Source of the DNA: Lysobacteraceae bacterium
Lineage (GTDB): Bacteria; Pseudomonadota; Gammaproteobacteria; Xanthomonadales; Rhodanobacteraceae
DNA: 41,984 bases
NCBI GenBank assembly: GCA_028870665.1
Contig: JAGWPB010000019.1
Span: 1 to 41,984 of the forward strand
Direction: 5' to 3'
A program made the position numbers and the translations under genes. The notes below the pieces were generated by a model. The model was given only the letters and a program-made list of their open reading frames with translations, did no database searches and was not told the origin of the DNA. Shown piece by piece: positions 16,564 to 29,009 of this stretch (its first letter is position 1; each line of letters begins with the position of its first letter).

Positions 16564-17370
16564 TTAACTGCTGCTGCGATCGGCCGTGGCATCCGCACCA
16601 AGATCCCGTTCCGCGCGGGCCAGGTCGTCGGGGGTGTCGATGCCGGGTGGAAAGGCTTCGGGTGTCAGAGCGACTGCGATGGCGTGGCCGTGCTCCAGGA
16701 CGCGCAGCTGCTCCAGCGATTCGGCCTGCTCCAGCGGCGTGCGCGGCAGCGACGGAAAGCTGCGCAGGAACCCGGCGCGATAGGCATAGATGCCGATGTG
16801 GCGCAGGAACGGCATGTTGGCGGGCAGTTGCGTGCGGTCGACGGCAAAGGCATCACGCGCCCAAGGCAGTGGCGCGCGGCTGAAATACAGCGCATGGCCA
16901 TGACAGTCGCGTACGACCTTGACGAGGTGGGGGTCGAACAACTGCTCGATCCCGGTGATCGGCGCGGCCAGGGTCGCCATCGGAGCACCGGACGTGACCA
17001 GTGCCGCGACCACGGCGCGGATTCCCGCCACGGGGGCGAACGGTTCGTCACCTTGCAGATTGACGATGACAGTCGCGTCGTTCCAGCCAAGGTGAACCGC
17101 GCATTCGGCCAGCCGGTCGCTGCCGGAGGCATGGGTCGTGGCGGTCATCGCGATCTGGGCGCCGCTGCCGGCCAGTGCCGCGACGATGCGCGCATCATCG
17201 GTGGCGACCACGACTGCGGCCGCGCCGGCAGATTGCGCCCGTCGCACCACGTGCCGGATCAGCGGCTCGCCGCCCAGCAGGCGCAGCGGTTTGCCCGGCA
17301 GGCGGCTGGCGCCGTAGCGTGCCGGGATGGCGATGATGAAAGGCGGCAGCCCGTCTGCCTCGTTGTTCAT
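16564..17370 (-). CDS. kdsB: 3-deoxy-manno-octulosonate cytidylyltransferase
   Basis: Activates KDO with CTP to CMP-KDO for lipopolysaccharide inner-core synthesis. 268 residues. The nucleotide-binding signature [15 protein letters not shown] is near the N-terminus, with [12 protein letters not shown] and the late [12 protein letters not shown] motif. The C-terminal tail after ARAERDLG is variable. Its ATG overlaps the aroA stop (ATGA, 17367-17370), indicating coupled translation. Confidence 0.96.
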   Translation of the reverse strand: MNNEADGLPPFIIAIPARYGASRLPGKPLRLLGGEPLIRHVVRRAQSAGAAAVVVATDDARIVAALAGSGAQIAMTATTHASGSDRLAECAVHLGWNDATVIVNLQGDEPFAPVAGIRAVVAALVTSGAPMATLAAPITGIEQLFDPHLVKVVRDCHGHALYFSRAPLPWARDAFAVDRTQLPANMPFLRHIGIYAYRAGFLRSFPSLPRTPLEQAESLEQLRVLEHGHAIAVALTPEAFPPGIDTPDDLARAERDLGADATADRSSS

Positions 17371-18698
17371 GGGACCGCCCCATCCGCTGCGGGAGACGTG
17401 GCAACAACCATGCCGGCCGCGCGGGCTGTATCGAGAAACCCCGGGAACGACGTGGCGACATTGGCGCAGTCGCGGATGTGCACTGGTGCTTCGGCGACCA
17501 GTCCGGCCAGGACGAAACTCATCGCGCAGCGATGATCACCGCAGCTGTCGACCTCGCCGCCGTGCAGGGCGCCGCCCTCGATCACGGCGCCGTCGGGCCG
17601 CTCGTCGACCGCGGCGCCGAGCCGGCGCAATCCGGCGGCCATCACCGCGATGCGGTCGGACTCCTTGACCCGCAGTTCGGCCGCGCCGCGCAGCACGGTC
17701 CGGCCCCGTGCACGCGCCGCGGCGACAAACAGGGCCGGACACTCGTCGATCATGTCCGCCACCAGCGCCGCCGGGATCTCGATGCCGTGCAGTGGCGCGT
17801 GACGCACGCGCAGGTCGCCAACCGGTTCGCCACCCTGCTGGCTGGTTCGCTCGATGGCGATATCCGCGCCCATTGCGCGCAATGCCTCGAGCAGGCCGGT
17901 GCGGCGCGGATTGAGGCCCACATTGCACAGCACGAGATCGCTGCCGGGGGTCACGCTGGCGGCGACGGCCAGAAAGGCGGCTGAGGAAAAATCGCCGGGG
18001 ATGCGTACGTCGGCCGCATGCAGTCGATATCCGCCGTCCAGGCGCGCCCAGCCGGGTCCGAACGTGATCGGCCAGCCGAAGGTCGCCAGCATGCGCTCGG
18101 TGTAATCGCGTGTCGGCTGCGGTTCGCGCACCTCGGTCGTGCCCTCGGCATAAAGGCCTGCCAGCAGGATCGCCGATTTCACCTGGGCACTGGCGACGGC
18201 AGTGTCCATCGTGACCCCGCGCAGGCCAATTCCGCCGTGAATATGCAACGGCGGCAACCCGTCGTGGCTGTCGATGCGCGCGCCCATGGCGGCCAACGGG
18301 TCGATCACCCGCCGCATCGGTCGGCGCGACAGCGACGCATCGCCCACCAGCGTGCTGTCGAAGTCCTGCCCCGCCAGCAGTCCAGCCAGCAGGCGCATGC
18401 CGGTGCCGGCGTTGCCGCAATCGAGTGGCTGCGTGGAGGCGCGCAGGCCGTGCAGGCCGACGCCGTCGATCACACGCACGCCAGCGGCGGGCGCGGTGAA
18501 ACGCACGCCCAGCTGTTGCAGGATCGCGGCGGTAGCGCGCGTGTCCTCGCCCTCGAGAAAGCCCTCGATGTGCGAGCGTCCCTCGGCCAGCGACGCCAGC
18601 ATCAGCGCGCGGTGCGAGATCGACTTGTCGCCAGGCACGCGCAGCTCGCCGTGCAGCGGCCCGGCCGGGTGGCTGATCCAGTCGAGTCGTGTGCTCAC
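17367..18698 (-). CDS. aroA: 3-phosphoshikimate 1-carboxyvinyltransferase (EPSP synthase)
   Basis: Transfers enolpyruvyl from PEP to shikimate 3-phosphate in the shikimate pathway. 443 residues. Class signatures: [17 protein letters not shown] at the N-terminus, the PEP-binding [17 protein letters not shown], a [13 protein letters not shown] region and [15 protein letters not shown]. The start codon is GTG (18696-18698) and overlaps the hisC stop as GTGA. In many class I enzymes the loop reads LxGNAGTAMRPL; here the residue after GT is Met, as in some class II forms, so inhibitor sensitivity cannot be assumed. Confidence 0.96.
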   Translation of the reverse strand: MSTRLDWISHPAGPLHGELRVPGDKSISHRALMLASLAEGRSHIEGFLEGEDTRATAAILQQLGVRFTAPAAGVRVIDGVGLHGLRASTQPLDCGNAGTGMRLLAGLLAGQDFDSTLVGDASLSRRPMRRVIDPLAAMGARIDSHDGLPPLHIHGGIGLRGVTMDTAVASAQVKSAILLAGLYAEGTTEVREPQPTRDYTERMLATFGWPITFGPGWARLDGGYRLHAADVRIPGDFSSAAFLAVAASVTPGSDLVLCNVGLNPRRTGLLEALRAMGADIAIERTSQQGGEPVGDLRVRHAPLHGIEIPAALVADMIDECPALFVAAARARGRTVLRGAAELRVKESDRIAVMAAGLRRLGAAVDERPDGAVIEGGALHGGEVDSCGDHRCAMSFVLAGLVAEAPVHIRDCANVATSFPGFLDTARAAGMVVATSPAADGAVP

Positions 18699-19801
18699 GG
18701 CAGCGCTTCCAGCAGGCGCAGGTTCTCGTCGCGCCTGCCGATGCTGATGCGCAACGCGTGCGCCAGCCCGTATCCGCCCATCGGGCGCACGATCACGCCG
18801 TGCTCGAACAGGTGCCGCTCCAGCAGCGTCGCGTCCCGAGCCAGATCCAGCAACAGGAAGTTGGTCTGCGAGGGCAAGGTACGGTAGCCGCGGCGAGCCA
18901 GTTCGGCTGCCAGCCAGGCACGCTCGCTGCGGTTGAATTCGCGTACCCGCGCCAAATGCCCAGGGTCCTCCAGCGCGGCTTCGGCGGCGGCCAGCGCCAC
19001 GCCATTGACGTTGAAGGATTCGCGCAAGCGCTCCAGCACCGCGATCACCGACGGGTGCGCCACGGCGTAGCCCACGCGCAGCCCGGCAAGCCCGTAGGCC
19101 TTGGAAAAGGTTCGTGTCACGACGAGATTGGGGTGGCGCTCGGCGAACTGCAGCGCGCTGCTCAGTCCGGGCGCATCGACGTATTCGTGATATGCCTCAT
19201 CCACCACCACCAGGACCTGCGGCGGCACGCGATCCAGGAACGCCGCCAGCGCGTCGTCGTCGAACCAGCTGCCGGTCGGGTTGTTGGGATTGGCGAGGTA
19301 GACCAGCCGCGTGGCCTTGCCGATCGCGGCCGCAAGGGCATCCAGGTCGTGGCCCAGCGGCATGGCGGGATGGTTCGCCGGCAGCGACGGGATCGCCGTC
19401 GCGCGCGCACCGCTGGCCGCAGCGGCGAGCATGAACACCGCAAAGCCGTATTGCGAGTAGATGACCTCGTGCGCGGCATCGGCGAAGCACTGCGCCAGCA
19501 GCATCAGCAGCTCGTGCGAGCCGTTGCCGAGTGCGATGCGATCGCGATCGACATTCAAGCGTCGGGACAGGGCGGCTTTCAGTGCGCCACCCTTGGGATC
19601 GGGATAGCGATGAATATTGGCCAGCGCGATCTGCGCCGCGGCGCGGGCGCGCGGGCTCGGGCCCAGCGGATTCTCGTTCGAACCCAACACGGCGATGGCG
19701 GCACCGAAGCGCAGCCGCAGAGCGGGCAGATCGTGGCCGGGGTCATAGGCGCGCAAGTCGCCGATCGCGGCGTTGGTCAGTGACGCGGCGTCGAAGCTCA
19801 C
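18695..19801 (-). CDS. hisC: Histidinol-phosphate / aromatic aminotransferase (HisC family)
   Basis: PLP-dependent class I/II aminotransferase of 368 residues. The active-site lysine is in TFSKAYGLAGLRVGY, the substrate and PLP contacts are in LGSNENPLGPSP, LANPNNPTG and VVDEAYHEY, and the arginine is in ALRISIG. GTG start 19799-19801 overlaps the pheA stop (GTGA). In serC-pheA-hisC-aroA clusters this copy is commonly thought to serve phenylalanine/tyrosine transamination as well as, or instead of, histidine synthesis; sequence alone does not decide. Confidence 0.92.
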   Translation of the reverse strand: MSFDAASLTNAAIGDLRAYDPGHDLPALRLRFGAAIAVLGSNENPLGPSPRARAAAQIALANIHRYPDPKGGALKAALSRRLNVDRDRIALGNGSHELLMLLAQCFADAAHEVIYSQYGFAVFMLAAAASGARATAIPSLPANHPAMPLGHDLDALAAAIGKATRLVYLANPNNPTGSWFDDDALAAFLDRVPPQVLVVVDEAYHEYVDAPGLSSALQFAERHPNLVVTRTFSKAYGLAGLRVGYAVAHPSVIAVLERLRESFNVNGVALAAAEAALEDPGHLARVREFNRSERAWLAAELARRGYRTLPSQTNFLLLDLARDATLLERHLFEHGVIVRPMGGYGLAHALRISIGRRDENLRLLEALP

Positions 19802-20898
19802 GGAATGGCGACCGGGTATGAGCCCAGCACGCGGATCTCCCCTGCATACGGGGCCAGCTCCTCGAGTGACGCGCGCAAGGCGGCGTCCTCGACGTGACCC
19901 GAGAGGTCGATGAAGAACGCGTACTGCCATTTGCCCTGATGGGCGGGCCGCGATTCGATGCGGTTCATGCTGACGCCGTGACGCGCGAACGGGCTGAGCG
20001 CATTGAACAGCGCCCCGGGCTGATCGTTGACGAATACCAGCAGCGAGGTTCGATCATGTCCGGTGGCGGGAAACAGTTCGCGCCCCAGCACCAGAAAGCG
20101 CGTGGTGTTGTCGGGGCGGTCCTCGATCGGACCCGCCAGCACCTTGAGACCGTAGACGTGCGCCACCGCTTCGCCGGCGATCGCCGCGGCATCGTCGGCC
20201 AGGCGCGCGCGCCGCGCGCCCTCGGCATTGCTGGAGGCCGCCACCCGCTCGCTGGCGGGCAGGTGCTGGCGCAGCCAGACTTTGCACTGGGCCAGCGACT
20301 GCGGGTGGGAATAGACCCGTTCGACATCCTCCATGCGGCCGGTGCGCGAGAGCAGATATTGATGCACCCGCAGCTCGATCTCGCCGCAGATCTTCAGCCG
20401 CGAGGTCAGGAACATGTCCAGTGTCGACTGAATAGTGCCCTGCCCCGAGTTCTCCACCGGTACGATGCCGAAATCGGCATGCCCGGCCTCGACCTCCTGG
20501 AAGACCTCCTCGATGCTGGCCAGCGCCAGCAGGCGCGCGCTGTGGCCGAAGTGCTTCTGCGCCGCCTGCTGGCTGAAGGTGCCCTCGGGGCCGAGGTAAC
20601 CGATGCGCAGCGGCTCCTGCTGTGCGAGGCACGCCGACATGATCTCGCGGAACAGCCGTACCACCTCCTCGTCGGAGAGCGGACCTTTGTTGCGATCCAC
20701 CACCATGCGCAGCACCTGCGCCTCGCGCTCGGGCCGGTAGTAGTCCACTGCCGCCTTGAGCGGACCCTTGGCGCGGCCGACCTGCTGCGCCCAGCGCGCG
20801 CGCTCGGCGATCAGCGCCTGCAGTTCGCGGTCAATGGCGTCGATGCGCTGGCGCGCATCGGCCAGCTCGGGTGCCGCGGGTTCGGGGATATCGGTCAT
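19798..20898 (-). CDS. pheA: Bifunctional chorismate mutase / prephenate dehydratase
   Basis: Makes phenylpyruvate from chorismate. 366 residues from ATG 20896-20898; longer in-frame codons upstream are not conserved. An AroQ-type chorismate mutase occupies about residues 15-95 (RIDAIDRELQALIAERARWA). The prephenate dehydratase lies at about 108-285 (GYLGPEGTFSQQAA, IVPVENSGQGTIQSTLD, TTRFLVLG). The ACT regulatory domain (about 295-365) has the phenylalanine-binding motifs GALFNAL and ESRP, so feedback inhibition by Phe is expected. It lies 64 bp downstream of serC. Confidence 0.96.
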   Translation of the reverse strand: MTDIPEPAAPELADARQRIDAIDRELQALIAERARWAQQVGRAKGPLKAAVDYYRPEREAQVLRMVVDRNKGPLSDEEVVRLFREIMSACLAQQEPLRIGYLGPEGTFSQQAAQKHFGHSARLLALASIEEVFQEVEAGHADFGIVPVENSGQGTIQSTLDMFLTSRLKICGEIELRVHQYLLSRTGRMEDVERVYSHPQSLAQCKVWLRQHLPASERVAASSNAEGARRARLADDAAAIAGEAVAHVYGLKVLAGPIEDRPDNTTRFLVLGRELFPATGHDRTSLLVFVNDQPGALFNALSPFARHGVSMNRIESRPAHQGKWQYAFFIDLSGHVEDAALRASLEELAPYAGEIRVLGSYPVAIP

Positions 20899-20962
20899 GA
20901 TCGGCAACGTGCGGGCATCGGCGACGCCTGGGCGTCGATAGTGCGCGATCGCCCGCTGCCGC

Positions 20963-22048
20963 TCAACCGTGCCTGCGCTGGAAGTCACTCATGAACGCCA
21001 CCAGCGCATCCACGCCTTCCTGCGGCATGGCGTTGTAGAGCGAGGCACGCATGCCGCCCAGGGCGCGATGGCCCTTCAGCGCCAGCAGTCCGGCCTGCTC
21101 GGATTCGGCGAGGAAGCGGCCATCCAGTGCCGCGTCGACGAGGAAAAACGGCACGTTCATGCGCGAGCGTGCGGCGGCTGCGACCGGATTGCGGTAGAAA
21201 CCGCCGGAAGCGTCGATCGCGGCATACAGCGTGTCGGCCTTGCGGCGGTTGCGCGCTGCCATCGCGGCGAGGCCTCCGTGGCGCGCGATCCACCGGAAGG
21301 TCAGGCCCGCCAGGTACCAGCCGAAGGTGTTGGGCGTGTTGAGCATCGATCCCTGCGCGGCGTGATCGGCATAACGGAAGATCGTCGCCATCGGCCGCGT
21401 CGCCCGCGCCAGCAGATCCTCGCGCACGATCAGCAGGGTCAGCCCGGAGGGGCCGATGTTCTTCTGCGCCCCGGCGTAGACCATGCCGTAGCGGCTGATG
21501 TCGATCGGCGCGGAGAGGATGCTGGAGGAGAAATCGGCGACCAGCGGCACGGCACCAACCTCGGGAACATCCGGAAACTCGAGTCCGTGAATGGTCTCGT
21601 TGGGCGTGTAATGCACATAGGCTGAGCCTGGATCGAGCTGCCATTGCGCGTGCGGTGGCAGTGTCGTGTAGCCGGAGTCGCGGGCGTCCGCGGCGATGCG
21701 TACATCGACATAGGGCGCGGCCTCGCGTGCGGCTTTGTCGCTCCAGTGGCCGCTGAGCACGTAGTCGGCCCGCTGTGCAGGTGCCGCCAGGTTCATCGCC
21801 AGCAGTGGAAATTGCAGCGTCGCACCACCCTGCAGGAACAGCACCTTGTAGTGGTCCGGTATGCCCGCCAGCGCACGCAGGTCCGCCTCGATCCCGGCGG
21901 CCAGGGCCATGAACGCCTTGCCGCGGTGGGAAATTTCCATCACCGATGCCCGCACATCGCGCCATTCGAGCAGTTCGGCCTGCGCCTGGCGCAGGACTTC
22001 CTCGGGCATCGCGGCGGGGCCGGCGGCGAAATTCCAGGTACGACTCAC
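20963..22048 (-). CDS. serC: Phosphoserine aminotransferase
   Basis: Transaminates 3-phosphohydroxypyruvate to phosphoserine (serine synthesis) and also acts in pyridoxal phosphate synthesis. 361 residues from GTG 22046-22048, chosen because AAGGAG lies upstream and the family starts at [18 protein letters not shown] lysine in [17 protein letters not shown]; also [10 protein letters not shown] and the C-terminal [19 protein letters not shown]. First gene of the serC-pheA-hisC-aroA-kdsB series. Confidence 0.96.
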   Translation of the reverse strand: MSRTWNFAAGPAAMPEEVLRQAQAELLEWRDVRASVMEISHRGKAFMALAAGIEADLRALAGIPDHYKVLFLQGGATLQFPLLAMNLAAPAQRADYVLSGHWSDKAAREAAPYVDVRIAADARDSGYTTLPPHAQWQLDPGSAYVHYTPNETIHGLEFPDVPEVGAVPLVADFSSSILSAPIDISRYGMVYAGAQKNIGPSGLTLLIVREDLLARATRPMATIFRYADHAAQGSMLNTPNTFGWYLAGLTFRWIARHGGLAAMAARNRRKADTLYAAIDASGGFYRNPVAAAARSRMNVPFFLVDAALDGRFLAESEQAGLLALKGHRALGGMRASLYNAMPQEGVDALVAFMSDFQRRHG

Positions 22049-22175
22049 AGGGCGGTCTCCTTGGCCATGACGGATTATGCCTGCGGCATTCACGGCGCAT
22101 GAACCCGGCGTGTGTAGCCTGTGTAAGGGGCCGCGCGTTGATGCGGTCTGTCGCTGCAGTATCCCGGAGTTCGCC

Positions 22176-23162
22176 ATGCCCACGCGCCGCCCGCCCGACC
22201 TGCCCGAACGCGATGTGACCCCGGAGGCGATCTTTCACGATCGCCGCCGCCTGGTGCGTCTGCTGGCACTCAGCCCGCTGGCTCTGGCCGCCTGCAGCCA
22301 GAAAGGCGAGGCCGGAGCACCGGCTCCGGCGCCGCCGCCCGCGCCGGGAACCGCGCTGAGCTTCACGCCGAATCCTGCGTTCCGCACGCGCGGGCCGCTG
22401 ACCAGCTGGCAGGACGTCACCCACTACAACAACTACTACGAATTCGGCACCAGCAAGTCCGACCCCGCGCGCTATTCAGGCACGTTCAAGCCGCAGCCAT
22501 GGAGCGTCACCGTGGGCGGCGAATGCGAGGTCCCCGGCATCTTTGCATTCGAGGACTTGATCAAGGGCATCGCGCTGGAACAGCGCATCTACCGGCACCG
22601 CTGCGTCGAGGCGTGGTCGATGGTGATCCCGTGGGTTGGCTTCCCGCTCGGCGTGTTGCTGAAGCGGTTCAAGCCGACCTCGCGCGCCAAGTACGTGGCG
22701 TTCACCACCGTCGACCGCCCCGGCCAGATGCCGGGCCTGTCCTATCCGGTGCTGGACTGGCCGTACCGGGAGGGCTTGCGCATCGACGAGGCCATGCATC
22801 CGCTCGCCTTGCTGGCGGTCGGCGTGTACGGGCGCGTGCTCCCCAATCAGAACGGCGCCCCGCTGCGTTTGGTGGTGCCCTGGAAATACGGCTTCAAGAG
22901 CACCAAGGCGATCGTGCAGATTGCCTTCAGCGAGACGCAGCCCGTCACCTCATGGAGTCAGGCTGCCCCCGACCGTTACGGGTTCTACGCCAACGTCAAT
23001 CCGGAGGTCGGCACGGTGCCCTGGAGTCAGCACACCGAACGCCGCATCGCCGGCGCGGGCTTCAGCCTGTTCGGCAATCGCATCGCCACGCGCTTGTTCA
23101 ACGGTTACGCCGATCAGGTCGCCAGCCTCTACGCGGGCATGGACCTCCGGCGCGATTACTGA
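22176..23162 (+). CDS. msrP: Protein-methionine-sulfoxide reductase, catalytic subunit (molybdoenzyme)
   Basis: Repairs oxidised methionines of periplasmic proteins using a molybdopterin cofactor and electrons from MsrQ. 328 residues. The molybdenum ligand is C143 in [11 protein letters not shown]; other family motifs are [24 protein letters not shown] and [10 protein letters not shown]. The N-terminus has a twin-arginine pattern ([12 protein letters not shown], about residues 21-32) followed by LAAC at 37-40, so it may be a Tat-exported lipoprotein rather than a soluble Tat substrate. ATG 22176 has GGAG upstream. Its TGA overlaps the msrQ ATG. Confidence 0.94.
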   Translation: MPTRRPPDLPERDVTPEAIFHDRRRLVRLLALSPLALAACSQKGEAGAPAPAPPPAPGTALSFTPNPAFRTRGPLTSWQDVTHYNNYYEFGTSKSDPARYSGTFKPQPWSVTVGGECEVPGIFAFEDLIKGIALEQRIYRHRCVEAWSMVIPWVGFPLGVLLKRFKPTSRAKYVAFTTVDRPGQMPGLSYPVLDWPYREGLRIDEAMHPLALLAVGVYGRVLPNQNGAPLRLVVPWKYGFKSTKAIVQIAFSETQPVTSWSQAAPDRYGFYANVNPEVGTVPWSQHTERRIAGAGFSLFGNRIATRLFNGYADQVASLYAGMDLRRDY

Positions 23163-23818
23163 TGCGCCGCCCGGATGCCGTCGGCTGGAGCAAGCCGCTT
23201 GTTGCGCTGCTCGCCCTGATGCCGCTGGTGCTGCTGGTGCTGGCGGTCCTGCACGATACGTTGGGTCCGGATCCGGTCTCGCGACTGGAAAAGCACACCG
23301 GTATCTGGGCGCTGCGCCTGCTGCTGCTGACGCTTGCGATCACGCCGCTGCGACGCATCACCGGCTGGAGCGCTCTGCTCCGCTACCGGCGCATGCTGGG
23401 GCTGTTCACGTTTTTTTACGCCACGGTGCATCTGACCGTGTACCTGGTGATCGACCTCGGCGGCTTCTGGTCGCAGATATTCACTGAGATCGCCAAGAAG
23501 CCTTACATCACCGTCGGTTTCGCCGCCTGGCTGCTGCTGATTCCGCTGGCGCTGACCTCGACACGCGGAATGATGCGGCGTCTGGGTCGGCGCTGGGGCC
23601 AGTTGCACAAGCTGGTCTATCTGATCGGCGTGCTCGCGGTCCTGCACTATCTGTGGCAGGTGAAATTCGGACAGACCATCGCCGTGCGCCAGCCGGTCGT
23701 CTACGCGGCGATCCTGGCGGCCCTGCTGCTGGCGCGCTGGCGTCCGCGGCGGCAGGCGATGGCGATCAGCGCGCGGCGAGCACCAGGGCGATCGCCAGCG
23801 CCAGCGCCGCCGCCGTAA
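23162..23818 (+). CDS. msrQ: Heme-binding membrane subunit of the MsrPQ system
   Basis: 218 residues, about six transmembrane helices, ferric-reductase-like cytochrome b fold that passes electrons from the quinone pool or flavin reductase to MsrP. Candidate heme histidines are in FYATVHLTVYL, WGQLHKLVYL and VLHYLWQV. ATG 23162 overlaps the msrP TGA (TGATG), so translation is coupled. The last 17 codons overlap the convergent FHA gene by 53 bp; the tail (RRAPGRSPAPAPPP) looks like read-through into that gene's complement. Confidence 0.93.
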   Translation: MRRPDAVGWSKPLVALLALMPLVLLVLAVLHDTLGPDPVSRLEKHTGIWALRLLLLTLAITPLRRITGWSALLRYRRMLGLFTFFYATVHLTVYLVIDLGGFWSQIFTEIAKKPYITVGFAAWLLLIPLALTSTRGMMRRLGRRWGQLHKLVYLIGVLAVLHYLWQVKFGQTIAVRQPVVYAAILAALLLARWRPRRQAMAISARRAPGRSPAPAPPP

Positions 23819-24509
23819 GCAGCAGCCACCACACCTCGCGGCGCGGGCCGGCGGTGTCCTCGGGCAGCGCGGCCTCGTGTGGAAGAAACGATTGCGCCGC
23901 CTGGTCGCGTGCCGCCACGGTCGGCGCCTCGACGCGGAAGCGTTGCATGCCGAGCACGATCTGGTCGCCGTCATGAAGGCGCGCCGTCGTCACGGCATGA
24001 CCATTGACACGCAACCACGATTGCGCGTGCGCCGCGCGACTGCGCAGGCAAGGCACGCCGTCGCACAACTCGACCCAAACCGAGCCCGCCGGCAGATCCG
24101 GTCCGTCGAGATTCAAGATCGGCGCGATCGCCAGGGTCTGTCCCGACAGTGCGCCGGTCAGCATGCGCAGGATCGCGGTTCCGGGCGGACTCCGGACGTC
24201 GGCGTTCGCCAACGGGGCTGCCGGCGGCGGCTGGTCGCTCTTGAGCAGCAACTGCGCGCTGCCGACACTGATCTGGTCGCCCGCCGTCAGCAACGCCCGT
24301 TCACGCACCGGGCGGGCGTTGACGTAGACGCGCGGTGCGCCAGACAGCACGTCGAGCACGGTCCCGCGGCGATCATGGCTGAGGCGCAGATGACACCCCG
24401 AGATGCCGGTGTCTTCGAGCCGGAGGTCGCAACCGGCGTCACGGCCAATGGTGATCGTCGTCGCGGAGCTGGCAAAGTCGTCGCGTGGCGCGGGGAAGCC
24501 GAGGCGCAT
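23766..24509 (-). CDS. Tandem FHA-domain membrane protein
   Basis: 247 residues. Two forkhead-associated folds: residues about 15-90 (ITIGRDAGCDLRLEDTGISG then HLRLS, keeping the G-R and S-x-x-H phosphothreonine-reading positions) and about 118-195 (weaker, SWLRVNGHAVTTARLHDGDQI). A single C-terminal transmembrane helix (REVWWLLLTAAALALAIALV) follows, so the FHA part is cytosolic. No kinase, phosphatase or type VI secretion gene adjoins it. Its partner is unknown. Confidence 0.8.
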   Translation of the reverse strand: MRLGFPAPRDDFASSATTITIGRDAGCDLRLEDTGISGCHLRLSHDRRGTVLDVLSGAPRVYVNARPVRERALLTAGDQISVGSAQLLLKSDQPPPAAPLANADVRSPPGTAILRMLTGALSGQTLAIAPILNLDGPDLPAGSVWVELCDGVPCLRSRAAHAQSWLRVNGHAVTTARLHDGDQIVLGMQRFRVEAPTVAARDQAAQSFLPHEAALPEDTAGPRREVWWLLLTAAALALAIALVLAAR

Positions 24510-24584
24510 GGGCAGGATCCGGAAAGCGCGGCGACTCTAGCATGCCGATGCCGCTGCTAAGATCATGCGCACGGAGGCAGTCCG

Positions 24585-24860
24585 ATGCCCAGCATCGATA
24601 TCACGCGCACGCATGCGGTCGGCCTGCAAGAGGCGCGCACCACCGTGGACGAACTGGCCGCGGCGATGCGCGAACGTTTCGGCGTCGATTGCGCATGGCA
24701 AGGCAACACCCTGGCGTTCCGCCGCAGCGGAGTGAATGGCGCGATCGAGGTCGCGAAGGACCGCGTGCGCGTGCACGCCGACCTCAGCTTCCTGCTGCTG
24801 GCGCTGAAGCCGACGATCGAGGAGGAGATCCGCCGTCATCTCGAGGCCCATTTCGGCTGA
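24585..24860 (+). CDS. Polyhydroxyalkanoic acid system family protein
   Basis: 91 residues, small alpha/beta protein matching the family often annotated near PHA granule genes: starts MPSIDITRTHAVGLQEARTT and ends LLLALKPTIEEEIRRHLEAH. ACGGAGG lies 8 nt before the ATG. No PHA synthase or phasin gene is in this window, so a role in PHA is only by family name. Same strand as the patatin gene, 77 bp upstream of it. Confidence 0.85.
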   Translation: MPSIDITRTHAVGLQEARTTVDELAAAMRERFGVDCAWQGNTLAFRRSGVNGAIEVAKDRVRVHADLSFLLLALKPTIEEEIRRHLEAHFG

Positions 24861-24937
24861 GGTGCCGTGTGCTCGCGTGAACGGCCGGGATCGCGGATGG
24901 GTTTTTAGACTTGACTGACCGATTCCGAGGATCATGC

Positions 24938-26230
24938 ATGCTGCAACTCGACGCCGGACGCCCTGCCCGCAGTGCCCGCGACCGTGGCCGGATCGGTCTG
25001 GCAGTCGCCGGCGGCGGCCCGATCGGCGGCATGTGGGAACTCGGCGCGCTGCATGCGCTGGCCGACAGCATCGATGGTCTCGACCTGACTGAACTGCACG
25101 TCTATGTCGGCGTCAGTTCCGGTTCGTTTCTCGCCGCCGGCCTGGCCAATGGCCTGGACACGGCCGAGATGGCGCGCATCTTCCTCACCGGCAACTCGCG
25201 TGAGGCGGTATTCCACCCCGAGTCGTTCGTGCGCCCGGCCGTGTTCGAATACCTGCGACGTGTTTCCGGTCTGCCACGCATGATGCTCGACTGGGTGGGC
25301 GATATCGCTCGCAACCCATTGAATATACGAGTTTCAGAAGTCGTACTTCGTCTCGGCAGTCTGCTTCCGACCGGCCTGTTCGACAACGAGTCGGTGGAGG
25401 CGTTCCTGCGCGGGGTGTTCACCGGGCCGGGCCGCAGCAACGACTTCCGGGAACTCGGGCGGCGGCTGCTCTTGATCGCGGTCGAACTGGATTCCGGCAA
25501 GGCGGTACGTCTGGGCGGCCCGGGGCTCGAGGCCGTGCCGATCTCGCGCGCCGTCGAGGCCAGCGCCGCCCTGCCCGGCCTCTATCCGCCGGTGAAGATC
25601 GGCGACCGCTGGTACGTGGACGGTGCGTTGGCGCGAACACTGCACGCGTCCGCCGCGCTCGATGCGGGCGCGACACTCGTGTTTGCGGTCAATCCGCTGG
25701 TCCCCTACAACGCGGACCGCACCGCGGACACCGGGCGCGCCGCGCCGGAGAGCCTGATCCGGGGCGGGCTGCCGGCGGTGTTGTCGCAGACCTTCCGCAC
25801 CCTGCTGACCTCGCGCATGCAGGCCGGACTCGGCAAGTACGCCAAGGCATACCCGCAGGCCGACATGCTGCTGTTCGAACCACGCTGCGATGAGATCGAG
25901 CTGTTCTTCACCAATCTGTTCAGCTACAGCCATCGCCGTCGTGTCGCCGAACTGGCGTGGCGCGTGGTCCGCGCCGACTTGCGTCGCCATGCCGAATCGG
26001 TGACACCGCTGCTGGCGCGACATGGGCTGGCCTTGCATCGGGACCGTCTCGACGAAACCGGCCGCAGCCTCGAAAGCAGCCTGCTGCTGCATCCGGCGCG
26101 ACATGCAGCCACGGCATCACTCAATGCGGCGTTGAATGCACTCGACGGTGCGTTGCGGCAGCGCAAAACCGCATCCGTGCGGATGCCGGAGGCGCTGGCC
26201 GGACATCGTCGCGCGACGGCGAACGGCTGA
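24938..26230 (+). CDS. Patatin-like phospholipase
   Basis: Lipid acyl hydrolase of 430 residues with a Ser-Asp dyad. The oxyanion-hole loop is GGGPIGG (25-31), the nucleophile elbow is G58-V-S60-S-G62, and the catalytic aspartate is in YVDGAL (DGA motif). No signal peptide is visible. ATG 24938 is preferred over an upstream TTG at 24911 because of the GAGG upstream. The C-terminal 60 residues are variable. Substrate unknown; such proteins often act on membrane phospholipids or PHA-associated lipids. Confidence 0.88.
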   Translation: MLQLDAGRPARSARDRGRIGLAVAGGGPIGGMWELGALHALADSIDGLDLTELHVYVGVSSGSFLAAGLANGLDTAEMARIFLTGNSREAVFHPESFVRPAVFEYLRRVSGLPRMMLDWVGDIARNPLNIRVSEVVLRLGSLLPTGLFDNESVEAFLRGVFTGPGRSNDFRELGRRLLLIAVELDSGKAVRLGGPGLEAVPISRAVEASAALPGLYPPVKIGDRWYVDGALARTLHASAALDAGATLVFAVNPLVPYNADRTADTGRAAPESLIRGGLPAVLSQTFRTLLTSRMQAGLGKYAKAYPQADMLLFEPRCDEIELFFTNLFSYSHRRRVAELAWRVVRADLRRHAESVTPLLARHGLALHRDRLDETGRSLESSLLLHPARHAATASLNAALNALDGALRQRKTASVRMPEALAGHRRATANG

Positions 26231-26237
26231 GCGCGGC

Positions 26238-26266
26238 TTTCACGGGCGGTGTTCGCATGGCACAAT
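26238..26266 (+). promoter_or_regulatory. Possible promoter of infA
   Basis: TTTCAC (26238-26243), 17-bp spacer, CACAAT (26261-26266), 40 bp before the infA ATG. Matches to consensus are moderate. Confidence 0.35.
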
Positions 26267-26306
26267 TGCCGGCTTGCGCGGCTTGCGCAGTCCCGATCCG
26301 GAACCC

Positions 26307-26525
26307 ATGGCCAAAGACGACGTCATCGAAATGGAAGGCACGGTCACCGAGACCCTGCCCAACACGATGTTCCGCGTGCAGCTCGAGAACGGGCATGTGG
26401 TCACCGCCCACATCTCCGGCCGCATGCGCAAGAACTACATCCGCATCCTCACCGGTGACAAGGTCAAGGTCGAGATGACTCCCTATGACCTGACCAAGGC
26501 CCGCATCACCTACCGCAGCAAGTGA
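26307..26525 (+). CDS. infA: Translation initiation factor IF-1
   Basis: 72 residues, the standard length, an S1/OB-fold protein that occupies the ribosomal A site during initiation. [19 protein letters not shown] and [19 protein letters not shown] are diagnostic. It is adjacent to clpA as in many gammaproteobacteria, but here convergent to it. Confidence 0.98.
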   Translation: MAKDDVIEMEGTVTETLPNTMFRVQLENGHVVTAHISGRMRKNYIRILTGDKVKVEMTPYDLTKARITYRSK

Positions 26526-26539
26526 CGTCAGGATGACGT

Positions 26540-26639
26540 CACCCCGGCTCGTGCAGGGGTGTACCGCCGGCCGGGATCCAGACTGAAGGGCATACATCAT
26601 CCCGGCCCGTACGGGGGATGCACAGCCGGTCGCGATCCA
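26540..26639. repeat. Two imperfect REP-like palindromic units between infA and clpA
   Basis: Units 26540-26580 and 26595-26639 are related: each begins with a hairpin (CACCCC/GGGGTG; CATCCC/GGGATG) and continues CCGG-x-CGGGATCCA or a near match. They lie between convergent genes, a usual place for REP/BIME elements, and may help transcript termination. Confidence 0.5.
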
Positions 26640-26652
26640 TTCCCGAAGCGCA

Positions 26653-26683
26653 GGCGGGCGGCGGCGCGGATCGCGCGCCCGCC
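26653..26683 (-). terminator. Hairpin downstream of clpA
   Basis: Nested stem on the minus strand: GGCGGGC/GCCCGCC enclosing GCGCG/CGCGC, a few bases after the clpA stop. No U-tract follows, so termination would rely on the stem or on Rho. Confidence 0.4.
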
Positions 26684-26688
26684 GGGAT

Positions 26689-28965
<2,277 letters not shown>

Positions 28966-29009
28966 GGGAGATGGCCTCCGCTGACCGATGCCGGTGATGT
29001 GGGGTCCGC

